A stretch of 64,000 bases of DNA from the NCBI GenBank assembly GCA_023715185.1, contig JAMCAN010000003.1, positions 1 through 64,000 of the forward strand, read 5' to 3'. The translations under genes were made by a program, and so were the position numbers. This DNA comes from Planococcus sp. MER TA 32b. Its GTDB lineage: Bacteria > Bacillota > Bacilli > Bacillales_A > Planococcaceae. The notes beneath the pieces were generated by a model, which had not been told where the DNA came from, did not search any database, and worked only from the letters and a program-made list of their open reading frames with translations. The stretch's first letter is position 1; every line of letters starts with the position of its first letter. Positions 25,740 to 33,118 of the stretch are shown here, piece after piece.

Positions 25740-25892
25740 ATGTTGTCGATTTTCAGAAAGAAATGTGCTGTGTGCAAAAAGAAGGCTGCAGAGCCACGGA
25801 AGTATTTCAATGAAGTGAATAAAGCGATTATTGTTTGTGAGAAGTGTGTGTTATACGCAGAGAGAAGAGCTTTCCGGAAGCGGACGGCGTAA
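25740..25892 (+). CDS. 50-residue double-CxxC (zinc-ribbon-like) protein
   Basis: Read directly from the DNA: ATG 25740 to TAA 25890-25892, 50 residues, basic, with CAVC (Cys9, Cys12) and CEKC (Cys33, Cys36), which would bind one zinc. GGGGGAGTGGGAG stands just upstream. The following PhnA-like gene begins 16 nt later. I do not recognise a named family. It may bind nucleic acid, given the many Arg and Lys, but that is inference. Confidence 0.65.
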   Translation: MLSIFRKKCAVCKKKAAEPRKYFNEVNKAIIVCEKCVLYAERRAFRKRTA

Positions 25893-25908
25893 ACAGGAGG
25901 TAATAACA

Positions 25909-26250
25909 ATGAACGAACTGCCAAATTGCCCGCAATGCAATTCCGAATATGTCTACGAAGACGGCAGCCAGCTCGTGTGCCCGGAATGTGCGCATGAGTG
26001 GACGCCGGGAGCGGAAAACGAAACAGCTGAAGAAGCGAAAGTGGTAAAAGACGCCAATGGCAATATCCTGCAGGACGGTGATTCTGTAACGGTTATCAAG
26101 GATTTAAAGGTGAAAGGCAGCTCGTCTGTCCTGAAGCAAGGGACGAAAGTGAAAAGTATCCGTCTGGTTGACGGAGATCACGATATTGATTGCAAAATTG
26201 ATGGATTTGGCCCAATGAAATTGAAGTCGGAGTTTGTGAAGAAGGGCTAA
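25909..26250 (+). CDS. PhnA/YjdM-family zinc-ribbon protein
   Basis: A 113-residue protein with an N-terminal zinc ribbon (CPQC, Cys8/11; CPEC, Cys25/28) and a C-terminal SH3-like domain reading [23 protein letters not shown]. This is the family annotated as alkylphosphonate utilisation protein PhnA, although its real function is unclear and no phn genes are nearby. CAGGAGGTAATAAC gives the ATG 25909 start. Confidence 0.88.
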   Translation: MNELPNCPQCNSEYVYEDGSQLVCPECAHEWTPGAENETAEEAKVVKDANGNILQDGDSVTVIKDLKVKGSSSVLKQGTKVKSIRLVDGDHDIDCKIDGFGPMKLKSEFVKKG

Positions 26251-26252
26251 GC

Positions 26253-26287
26253 GGAGAGGCTGGAGAAAATCCAGCCTCTTTTTTAGA
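26253..26287 (+). terminator. Terminator before fliW
   Basis: AGAGGCTGGA/TCCAGCCTCT stem with loop GAAAA and a T run. It isolates the motility region from the genes on its left. Confidence 0.9.
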
Positions 26288-26438
26288 GCAATAAAACCAC
26301 TTTTCTTCTATTAATAAAATACAATCTCACAAAGTTAAAAAAATCTTGTAAAAATTTGCTGTTTAAAAGATTAAAGCTGTGTAAAAATAGGAACTAACAA
26401 AATAACAAAAAGAATCAAAGAGTTGAAGGGAGCATATC

Positions 26439-26885
26439 ATGAAATTCCAAACTACCCGTTTCGGTGAAATAGAAGTAGCAGACACAAGCGTCATTACATT
26501 TACAAGAGGAATTCCCGGCTTTGACGAATACCGGAAATACGTACTGATCCCGGCCGACACAAAAGAAGAAACGCCGTTTTTCTTCCTGCAATCACTGGAA
26601 GCAGAGGACATCAGCTTTTTCCTTGTCGATCCGTTTTCATTCTTCCAGGACTATGACGTTAAAATTTCTGACCAGACCGTCGAACGTCTTGAACTCGAAG
26701 ACCCATCCGATGCGCTTGTCCTGACAACGGTGACCGTGCCCGGCGAAATGCAGCACGCAACGACTAACCTCAAAGCACCGCTCGTCATTAACAACCGCAA
26801 GCAACTCGGCATGCAAACCGTGCTGGACAATAAAACCTACGAAATCAAACAGCCGCTATTCCAAGCTGAAGCAAGGAAGGTGTAA
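26439..26885 (+). CDS. fliW: Flagellar assembly factor FliW
   Basis: A 148-residue FliW. Free FliW binds CsrA and lifts its block on flagellin translation; FliW itself is sequestered by cytoplasmic flagellin, so flagellin level is held homeostatically. Family marks are FGEIEV, FTRGIPGFDEYRKYVLIP and NLKAPLVIN. GAAGGGAGC precedes the ATG. It is followed after 3 nt by csrA, its partner, and both stand just before the flagellin genes. Confidence 0.95.
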   Translation: MKFQTTRFGEIEVADTSVITFTRGIPGFDEYRKYVLIPADTKEETPFFFLQSLEAEDISFFLVDPFSFFQDYDVKISDQTVERLELEDPSDALVLTTVTVPGEMQHATTNLKAPLVINNRKQLGMQTVLDNKTYEIKQPLFQAEARKV

Positions 26886-26888
26886 GCG

Positions 26889-27110
26889 ATGCTCGTGTTA
26901 GGCAGAAAAAAAGGCGAATCGATTATTATTGATGACCAAATTGAAATCATTGTGACAAGCGTTGAAGGGGAAACGGTCAAACTCGGCATTGAAGCGCCAA
27001 AGCATATCACGATTCACCGGAAAGAAGTGTACCTGGAAATTCAGGAAGAGAATAAGAAGGCGATGTCGAATGTGATTGATATCGGGGATTTTTTGAAGAT
27101 GAAGAAATAA
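26889..27110 (+). CDS. csrA: Carbon storage / flagellin translation regulator CsrA
   Basis: A 73-residue RNA-binding dimer. It begins [20 protein letters not shown] and has [16 protein letters not shown] with the RNA-contacting Arg. In Bacillales CsrA blocks translation of hag by binding GGA sites in its leader. Two such leaders with GGA hairpins lie 0.7 and 1.6 kb downstream. AAGGAAGGTG precedes the ATG. Confidence 0.96.
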   Translation: MLVLGRKKGESIIIDDQIEIIVTSVEGETVKLGIEAPKHITIHRKEVYLEIQEENKKAMSNVIDIGDFLKMKK

Positions 27111-27111
27111 A

Positions 27112-27157
27112 GAAAGCCTGCAGCTGCTCACGAAAATGAGCAACTGCAGGCTTTTTG
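27112..27157 (+). terminator. Terminator after csrA
   Basis: Long stem GCCTGCAGcTGCTCA / TGAGCAaCTGCAGGC with loop CGAAAA and five T. Confidence 0.92.
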
Positions 27158-27189
27158 CATAAGGGAGAAAAACTTCAGGCGATCTGTGG

Positions 27190-27639
27190 CTAAAACGGCT
27201 GTTCCTGAAACTTAGCCTCCGGCACACGCTTTATCAGCTCTTCCAGGAATCGTTCCTTCTCGAGAGGGGAGATTTTGACGCTGCCCATGAAAGCGGAGCG
27301 GTAAAAAATCTCGATGGCATCCCGCGAAGACAGCAGACGCAAACCGCTGTACATATCAGTGGTGGGTGACACCCGGCTGATCTCTTCGTACAGAATCCGT
27401 TTCCTGACTGGTCCGGCTTTCACGAATAGATGGTCTGGTTCGACATCATAGCGGATGTCGAACAGCATCCACAGCATGAACCCGGCGCAAAGAACAAATG
27501 TGCCAATCAGCATGACGGACGCCATGATAGGCATTTCATCTTCAATAAAAAAAGGGATGAAACAAGTGAGAGCCAAAATCAGCATTGCAGCGGAATTGAA
27601 GATTATATAGAAGCGGTCAATTTTGGAGTGGAAGGTCAT
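27190..27639 (-). CDS. Membrane protein with bacterial PH-like domain
   Basis: A 149-residue protein on the reverse strand: two N-terminal membrane spans (about 12-32 and 38-60), then a bacterial pleckstrin-homology-like domain with YDVEPDHLFVKAGPVRKRILYEEISRV and ISPLEKERFLEEL, as in YyaB/DUF1200-type proteins. The function is unknown. It is the only reverse-strand gene between csrA and the flagellins and may be an insertion into the motility cluster. Confidence 0.75.
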   Translation of the reverse strand: MTFHSKIDRFYIIFNSAAMLILALTCFIPFFIEDEMPIMASVMLIGTFVLCAGFMLWMLFDIRYDVEPDHLFVKAGPVRKRILYEEISRVSPTTDMYSGLRLLSSRDAIEIFYRSAFMGSVKISPLEKERFLEELIKRVPEAKFQEQPF

Positions 27640-27732
27640 GGGGGTTCACATCCTTTGAATCTTTATATCTTATACGGTTTCTGAGATAAAAAGATTCAGG
27701 AGAAAAGTTTTTAGATTTTTTTCAGTAAACGC

Positions 27733-27759
27733 TAAACATTTTCTAGCGCCCTCCGATAA
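27733..27759 (+). promoter_or_regulatory. Sigma-D promoter of the flagellin genes
   Basis: TAAA (27733-27736), 15 nt, then TCCGATAA (27752-27759), against the sigma-D consensus TAAA-N15-GCCGATAT. It precedes the first flagellin by about 75 nt. No second promoter is evident before the second flagellin. Confidence 0.85.
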
Positions 27760-27774
27760 AGATAGTGTAAGGAA

Positions 27775-27825
27775 GTTCAAACGGATTTGAACACCCTTGC
27801 AAAAAATAAAAACATTACACGGAGG
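27775..27825 (+). promoter_or_regulatory. CsrA-binding leader of flagellin 1
   Basis: Hairpin GTTCAA (27775-27780), loop ACGGAT, TTGAAC (27787-27792), exposing GGA in the loop. A second GGA lies in the Shine-Dalgarno GGAGG (27821-27825). The pair corresponds to the BS1/BS2 layout known from B. subtilis hag. Confidence 0.75.
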
Positions 27826-27834
27826 TAATACACA

Positions 27835-28689
27835 ATGATTATCAACAACAATATCGCAGCTCTTAACACTCACCGCCAAATGGGGTCTGTAAGCGGAGCA
27901 GCACAAAACTCAATGGAAAAACTTTCTTCAGGAATGCGCATTAACAAAGCAGCAGATGATGCAGCTGGTCTTTCAATCTCTGAAAAAATGCGTAACCAAA
28001 TTCGCGGTCTTGACCAAGCACAACGAAACGCTCAAGACGGAATTTCTTTGATCCAAACGGCTGAAGGCGGATTGAATGAACAACATTCAATTCTTCAACG
28101 TGTTCGTGAACTGGTTGTTCAAGCCGGAAACGGAACTAACACAGATGATGAGCTTACAACCATCCAATCGGAAATCACCCAGTTAGTAGATGAAGTTGAT
28201 AGTATTTCTGGACGCACTGAGTTTAACGGAAAAGAATTATTAACTGGAAACCCAACAATTACTCTGCAAGTAGGAGCTAATGGTGGTCAGCAGTTAGATT
28301 TAACTTTGACTGATATGAGCACTGAGTTAGGATCTGGTGCCGCTTCTAATACAGGGATTAGAACAATCGACGTAAGTGATTTCGATGATATTTTAGCAGG
28401 CGCAACGGGTGGATTTGATGATCAACTTGAAGTTGTTGATCTTGCAATTAAAGCTGTTTCAGATGAAAGATCAAAAATTGGTGCTGTTCAAAACCGTTTG
28501 GATCATACCATTAACAACTTGGCAACTTCTGCTGAGAACATGACTTCTGCAGAATCACGTATTCGTGACGTGGATATGGCAAAAGAGATGATGGACTTTA
28601 CAAAGAACAATATCTTGACACAAGCTTCACAAGCAATGCTTGCTCAAGCAAATCAGCAACCACAAGCAGTGCTTCAATTACTAAGATAA
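27835..28689 (+). CDS. hag: Flagellin (copy 1)
   Basis: Flagellin of 284 residues, the filament subunit exported by the flagellar type III system. It has conserved N-terminal D0/D1 (MIINNNIAALNTHRQMG, AADDAAGLSISEKMR) and C-terminal D1/D0 (QNRLDHTINNLATSAENM, NILTQASQAMLAQANQQPQ), with a short variable middle (about residues 135-205) and no large D2/D3. The N- and C-terminal parts are almost identical in DNA to copy 2. It is made under sigma-D and translationally controlled by CsrA-FliW. Confidence 0.97.
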   Translation: MIINNNIAALNTHRQMGSVSGAAQNSMEKLSSGMRINKAADDAAGLSISEKMRNQIRGLDQAQRNAQDGISLIQTAEGGLNEQHSILQRVRELVVQAGNGTNTDDELTTIQSEITQLVDEVDSISGRTEFNGKELLTGNPTITLQVGANGGQQLDLTLTDMSTELGSGAASNTGIRTIDVSDFDDILAGATGGFDDQLEVVDLAIKAVSDERSKIGAVQNRLDHTINNLATSAENMTSAESRIRDVDMAKEMMDFTKNNILTQASQAMLAQANQQPQAVLQLLR

Positions 28690-28738
28690 TTTGAATGATA
28701 AATCGTTAAATTAAAATTAATATTTTTAAGCTTGAGAT

Positions 28739-28777
28739 GTCTAAATGGACTTAGACAAAAAATATATTACACGGAGG
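28739..28777 (+). promoter_or_regulatory. CsrA-binding leader of flagellin 2
   Basis: Hairpin GTCTAA (28739-28744), loop ATGGAC, TTAGAC (28751-28756), again with GGA in the loop, plus GGA in the Shine-Dalgarno (28773-28777). The stem sequence differs from that of copy 1 while the pairing and loop GGA are kept. Confidence 0.75.
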
Positions 28778-28786
28778 TAATACACA

Positions 28787-29677
28787 ATGATTATCAACAA
28801 CAATATCGCAGCTCTTAACACTCACCGCCAAATGGGGTCTGTAAGCGGAGCAGCACAAAACTCAATGGAAAAACTTTCTTCAGGAATGCGCATTAACAAA
28901 GCAGCAGATGATGCAGCTGGTCTTTCAATCTCTGAAAAAATGCGTAACCAAATTCGCGGTCTTGACCAAGCACAACGAAACGCTCAAGACGGAATTTCTT
29001 TGATTCAAACGGCTGAAGGCGGATTGAATGAACAACATTCAATTCTTCAACGTGTTCGTGAACTGGTTGTTCAAGCCGGAAACGGAACTAATACCGGTGA
29101 TGAAACCGCAACTATCCAGTCAGAAATTACTCAATTAGTTGAGGAAATTGATAGTATTTCTGATCGCACAGAATTCAACGGCAAGAAATTATTGAATGGG
29201 GATATAGCTGAAACAGGAGCTGTGGGCGCAGAAGTTGCCGGATTGACATTGCAAGTCGGTGCTAATAAGACTCAGCAATTGGGTCTTAGTATCGCAAATA
29301 TGGGTAGCGATCAATTAGGGACTACGACAGTGGCCGGCACAAGCTTAGATGACATTGATGTAGAAGATTTTTCATTAGCTACTCCAACAGCTGGCAAGAG
29401 TTTCGATGAACAACTTCAAATCGTTGACGATGCAATTAAACAAGTTTCAGTTCAACGCTCTAATTTAGGCGCCGTTCAAAACCGCTTGGATCATACTATT
29501 AACAACTTGGCAACTTCTGCCGAGAACATGACTTCTGCGGAATCACGTATTCGTGACGTAGATATGGCAAAAGAGATGATGGACTTTACAAAGAACAACA
29601 TCTTAACACAAGCTTCACAAGCAATGCTTGCACAAGCGAACCAGCAGCCACAAGCTGTTCTTCAATTACTACGTTAA
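28787..29677 (+). CDS. hag: Flagellin (copy 2)
   Basis: A second flagellin, 296 residues. The first roughly 90 and last roughly 75 residues match copy 1, even mostly at the DNA level, including the ribosome site from ATTACACGG to the ATG. The centre (about 98-215) is different and a little longer. It lies 97 nt after copy 1 without a terminator between, so the two are probably co-transcribed. A mixed filament or phase-like exchange by recombination is possible. Confidence 0.97.
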   Translation: MIINNNIAALNTHRQMGSVSGAAQNSMEKLSSGMRINKAADDAAGLSISEKMRNQIRGLDQAQRNAQDGISLIQTAEGGLNEQHSILQRVRELVVQAGNGTNTGDETATIQSEITQLVEEIDSISDRTEFNGKKLLNGDIAETGAVGAEVAGLTLQVGANKTQQLGLSIANMGSDQLGTTTVAGTSLDDIDVEDFSLATPTAGKSFDEQLQIVDDAIKQVSVQRSNLGAVQNRLDHTINNLATSAENMTSAESRIRDVDMAKEMMDFTKNNILTQASQAMLAQANQQPQAVLQLLR

Positions 29678-29689
29678 TTTTAAGAAAAA

Positions 29690-29719
29690 ATGGGAGCCTA
29701 ATTTTAGGCTCCTTTTTCT
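29690..29719 (+). terminator. Terminator after the flagellins
   Basis: GGAGCCTAA/TTAGGCTCC stem and five T. Confidence 0.9.
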
Positions 29720-29735
29720 ATAAGGAGGAATCCCC

Positions 29736-29912
29736 TTGAATATTGCAGCGTTATCAGTGGCATTAAGCCAAATGAATGTAAGACAGGAAGCAACTGTTTC
29801 CGTTATGAAGAAATCGATGGATCAGGCGGAGTCAACTGGCGATAGCATCGTGAAGATGCTTGAGCAATCTGTTCAGCCACATATCGGCGGATCGGTTGAT
29901 ATAAAAGGATAA
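29736..29912 (+). CDS. YjfB-type putative motility protein
   Basis: Read directly from the DNA: TTG 29736 to TAA 29910-29912, 58 residues, behind AAGGAGGAA. It resembles the YjfB motility family: a start like NIAALSVALSQMNVRQEA, then VSVMKKSMDQAE, and an end with PHIGGSVDIKG. The role is unknown; the genes are often found in flagellar regions. It lies between the flagellin terminator and another hairpin. Confidence 0.75.
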   Translation: MNIAALSVALSQMNVRQEATVSVMKKSMDQAESTGDSIVKMLEQSVQPHIGGSVDIKG

Positions 29913-29936
29913 GCGTAAGATTAAATTGAAATTAAA

Positions 29937-29968
29937 GGAGCCATGGAATAATCCAAGGCTCCATTTTA
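29937..29968 (+). terminator. Hairpin / terminator after the YjfB-like gene
   Basis: GGAGCC-a-TGGA/TCCA-a-GGCTCC stem followed by ATTTTAT. The T-run is short, so it may act as an mRNA end or only as a stabilising hairpin. Confidence 0.7.
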
Positions 29969-29985
29969 TATAGAGGAGAAAAGTT

Positions 29986-30213
29986 ATGGACGACAGGATG
30001 TATAAAGAATTTCTGGAGTCACAGCTCCAATGGTCTAAAAATCAAATTGCTGTATTGGACGAAATGGAGAGCAAACTTCAGGAAATGAAGAAGATTGCAG
30101 AGTATGCAGCAGAAAATGATTTATCTTTTAATGAAAGAAAGAAATTGAATTCTCATCTCAAAGAACTTAGGAATGAATTCAGCTTTTTGGAAGCAAAGCG
30201 TTCTCCTCTCTAG
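29986..30213 (+). CDS. Small coiled-coil protein of the flagellar region
   Basis: A 75-residue, charged, mostly helical protein with heptad-like spacing (residues 10-70). It opens DDRMYKEFLESQLQW. AGAGGAGAAAAG precedes the ATG. The size and helical nature recall a flagellar export chaperone or a FliT-like protein, but I do not recognise the family. It sits between flagellin-related genes and repeat D copy 1. Confidence 0.6.
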   Translation: MDDRMYKEFLESQLQWSKNQIAVLDEMESKLQEMKKIAEYAAENDLSFNERKKLNSHLKELRNEFSFLEAKRSPL

Positions 30214-30215
30214 GT

Positions 30216-30312
30216 GTAAAAGTACAGAATTACTTCCTTCCGAAGCGTCACATTTTCGGATCCCAGCGTCAGCCACAAATTGAAAAACATTTGTGTCTGT
30301 CACTGTGACGCC
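30216..30312. repeat. Intergenic repeat family D, copy 1
   Basis: About 97 bp shared with 35389-35486. The last 43 bp (30270-30312) are identical in both copies. It folds as GCGTCA/TGACGC around CACAAAT-TGAAAAAC-ATTTGTG. It starts two bases after the stop of the small coiled-coil gene. Confidence 0.75.
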
Positions 30313-30403
30313 TAAAATAGAAATTCTTCTGCCACAATTATCCTATTCTTTTTTCTCTAATTCTCCTGTATGATAAATTCATGATTATACTGACAAAAGG
30401 TGT

Positions 30404-31165
30404 GTGACACTCGTGACAAGCCCAATTTCTTCAAATTGGTTCTACTATACAACAATGGCTTCCTTGGGCCAGGCTTCATCAGCGGCTAACCAAACTGGAA
30501 ATTCCGCCAATCCGCTGAACGGTTCCGGCAATAATACCTCGATGTTCATGACGCTGTTAAGCTCCATGATGCAGGGCGGCGAGATGGATCCTTCCATGCT
30601 GGCCGCGTTGAACCCTACTGCTAGTTCAGACAATAGCCAGATGATGGCCCAATTGAATAATACATACAAGCCGATTTCTGTTTCGTTGCCTGCTTCAACG
30701 GCTCCAGCGGCTGCTGAGACTGTTGCCCAGCCCGCGGCGCCAAATTTAAAAACGGATTTAAGCTTCAAGCCGATTCAATTCCTCAAACTTGAAAATACGT
30801 TAGGCGGCAAATTGAGCGGCACTTCTGCCCATTTCATCAATGCTGGTAAAAAATATGATTTGGATCCTAATCTTCTGTCTGCCATTGCCATACATGAAAC
30901 GGGTAATGGCACATCTCGTGCGGCGAATGAAAAAAACAACATCGCCGGCATGATGGGTAAAAATGGTCTCCGTAGCTACGACTCTATCGAAGAGAGTATT
31001 TTTGATATGGCCCGCAATCTTCGCCAAAATTACTTGAACGAAGGCAAGACCACTGTGGCTGCAATCGGTGCTAAATACGCTCCGGTCGGTGCAGGTAACG
31101 ATCCAACTGGCCTCAATAACCACTGGGTCACCGGCGTAAATCGTCAATTGAACAAATTAACCTAA
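30404..31165 (+). CDS. Glucosaminidase-domain wall hydrolase, flagellum-linked
   Basis: A 253-residue protein. Residues 1-120 are low in order (Ser, Ala, Asn, Gln, Met). Residues 130-253 form a lysozyme-like glucosaminidase/transglycosylase domain with KYDLDPNLLSAIAIHETGNG (the Glu of HETG is the likely acid), NNIAGMMG and FDMARNLRQNYL. It probably opens peptidoglycan for the growing flagellum or turns over the wall. Start is GTG 30404 or 30413. A weak sigma-D-like TAAA-N14-GCCACAAT lies at 30313-30338. It ends in a strong terminator. Confidence 0.82.
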   Translation: MTLVTSPISSNWFYYTTMASLGQASSAANQTGNSANPLNGSGNNTSMFMTLLSSMMQGGEMDPSMLAALNPTASSDNSQMMAQLNNTYKPISVSLPASTAPAAAETVAQPAAPNLKTDLSFKPIQFLKLENTLGGKLSGTSAHFINAGKKYDLDPNLLSAIAIHETGNGTSRAANEKNNIAGMMGKNGLRSYDSIEESIFDMARNLRQNYLNEGKTTVAAIGAKYAPVGAGNDPTGLNNHWVTGVNRQLNKLT

Positions 31166-31206
31166 ACAAAACCGTTTAAACTTAAACGGTTTTGTTTTAT
31201 TTTTTG
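31163..31206 (+). terminator. Terminator after the wall hydrolase
   Basis: A 16-bp stem, AAACAAAACCGTTTAA with its complement, then ATTTTTTG. The stop codon TAA lies within its start. Confidence 0.92.
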
Positions 31207-31218
31207 TTCTAATTTTAA

Positions 31219-32598
31219 GGTTCTACACTAAATGTTGGGGTGTTCAAACAATTTAGCCAAAAAAAAGGCACGCGATCTTCAACTTCTTTTATACTTGAAA
31301 TGTCGAGTAACAAGTAAAAAAGAGGAGACGCGTGCACATGAATTTTACCATGAATATTCCCGGTTTAGAAGATGTAATCATCACAAAAATGGAACAGGTG
31401 GAGGACCGTGTGGCCCTGCATCTGGAGCTGGAAGTACAGCCTCACAGTTGCCTGCGCTGCCAGGAGAAGACCCGGCGCGTCCACTATTACCGGATCCAGA
31501 AGATCAAGCACCTCAAGTGGTTTGAACGCCTGACCTACCTGTTCTACAAGAAGAGACGCTACGTGTGCGGGGCGTGCGGCAAGAAGTTCGCCGAACAGAA
31601 CACGTTCATCGCCCGCTACCAGCGGTTCTCGAAAGAGTGGAACCAGGCCGTCCAGGTGCGGAGCGTCAAAGCGAAAACATTCAAGGAAGTGGCCGGGCAA
31701 TACGGCGCTTCCGCTTCGACCATCGTCCGGCGTTTCGACCTGGTGGCGCTGCAGGAAGTGACTGAAACGACAAAATTGCCGCGTGTCATCGCCATCGACG
31801 AATACAAAGGCGACACCCGCGAAGGAAAGTACCAGCTGATTATCGCCAACGGTGAAACCCGGGAACCGATCGACATCTTGCCCAACCGGAAGAAAAAGAC
31901 GATCAAACGTTACCTGCAACAGCACGGGGCAGCGGTGGAAATCGTCATCATGGACATGAGCGCTTCGTTCAAAGCCGCTGTCCGGCAAGCGCTCGGCAAG
32001 CCCGTCATCATCGCGGACCGCTTCCACTTCTGCCGGTATATCTACTGGGCACTGGACGGGGTCCGCCGGCGCGTACAGGAAAACTGGAATGACTATGACC
32101 GCAAAAAGGGCAAACGGATGCGCTATGTCTTTTACAAAAACAGCGCGAAGCTGACGGAAGAGGACCGTTAGTACTTGAAGCGGTATCTCGGAATGAACGA
32201 TGAGCTCAAACGGGCTTACGAACTGAAGGAAGCTTATTGCGTCTGGTTCCAGGCAAGTAAAAAAAGAGATCCCGAGGCGCTCCTCGAGACCAAAACAGGC
32301 TTACTTGAATTTTATCAGCGGGTGACGGCGTCCGGCATTCCCGAGTTCCAGAAAGCCATCGGCACGTTCCAGAATTGGCAAACGGAGATCTTGAACAGCT
32401 TCTCGTTCAACTATTCCAATGGTTTCTTGGAAGGCATCAACAACTTGACGAAAGTCATCAAACGGAACGCATTCGGATTCCAGAATTTCGAACGCGCCCG
32501 CGCCAAAATACTACTGACACACAAGTATAAGAATATGGGAGTTCACGTTGGTTAAGGTGAAGAGAATTTCACCTCACCCCAACATTTGACGGAGAACC
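31219..32598 (+). mobile_element. ISL3-family insertion sequence with 8-bp target duplication
   Basis: A 1380-bp element bounded by 24-bp inverted repeats at 31219-31242 and 32575-32598. Both read GGTTCT...AATGTTGGGGTG on their own strand and differ at four inner positions. It is flanked on both sides by AATTTTAA (31211-31218 and 32599-32606), the 8-bp duplication usual for ISL3. It holds one transposase gene interrupted by a stop. It inserted between a terminator and the flaG promoter and breaks no gene. Confidence 0.95.
31338..32555 (+). pseudogene. ISL3-family transposase, interrupted by an in-frame TAG
   Basis: Frame 31338-32555 encodes about 405 residues of an ISL3 (DDE_Tnp_ISL3) transposase: an N-terminal zinc ribbon (C-x2-C ... 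C-x2-C), an HTH, then the DDE catalytic core with VIAIDEYKG and VIMDMSASFKAAV, and a C-terminal part ending NAFGFQNFERARAKILL. A TAG at 32169-32171 splits it after EEDR; the frame continues at once as YLKRYLGMNDEL. The neighbouring sequence suggests a single change, for instance CAG to TAG. It is inactive unless the stop is suppressed. Confidence 0.9.
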
Positions 32599-32655
32599 AA
32601 TTTTAAATGCGAATTCAATTTGCAAAAACAAATTAAGGCATTTTTAAATTTGCAC

Positions 32656-32682
32656 TAAAAATATCTCTTTTATTGCCGATAT
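32656..32682 (+). promoter_or_regulatory. Sigma-D promoter of flaG-fliD-fliT-fliS
   Basis: TAAA (32656-32659), exactly 15 nt, then GCCGATAT (32675-32682), a perfect consensus. It lies 60 nt before the flaG start and was left intact by the IS insertion just upstream. Confidence 0.92.
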
Positions 32683-32742
32683 ATAAGAATAGCAAATGAT
32701 TTCTCAGATACTATATTCGATTAGACAAGGGGATAAACGCCG

Positions 32743-33096
32743 ATGGAAGTGAAAAATACACCAATCGTTAGCTTTCCGAAAAAAATTGAATCTTCTTCCT
32801 CTGAGAATGTAAAAGTAGAAACTAAAATTCTGCCTGAACAGTTCGGAAATAAGAAGGGAAAAGAAGAAATTACAAAAGAGATGTTTAAAAACCGTATTGA
32901 CGGAATGAACGAATTTCTGGAACCGACTACGACAGCGGTGAAATTTCAATTTCACGAGAAGCTCAATGAGTATTACGTGCAGATTGTAGATTCGATGACT
33001 GATGAAGTATTGAAGGAAATTCCGAATAAGAAATTTCTTGATATTTATGCATCAATGACTGAATTGATGGGTATGATTGTAGACGAAAAATTATAA
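32743..33096 (+). CDS. flaG: Flagellar protein FlaG
   Basis: A 117-residue FlaG (YvyC) protein. The first 60 residues are charged and disordered; the conserved end reads VKFQFHEKLNEYYVQIVDSM ... VLKEIPNKKFLDIYASM. FlaG is linked to filament length or export. AAGGGGATAAACGCCG precedes the ATG. It is first in the flaG-fliD-fliT-fliS operon. Confidence 0.92.
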   Translation: MEVKNTPIVSFPKKIESSSSENVKVETKILPEQFGNKKGKEEITKEMFKNRIDGMNEFLEPTTTAVKFQFHEKLNEYYVQIVDSMTDEVLKEIPNKKFLDIYASMTELMGMIVDEKL

Positions 33097-33118
33097 GTGA
33101 TTGAAGGAACAGAATGGA

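Noticed and set aside
31365-32027. A 220-residue reverse frame within the transposase
   Set aside because: Shadow of the transposase reading frame in GC-rich DNA.
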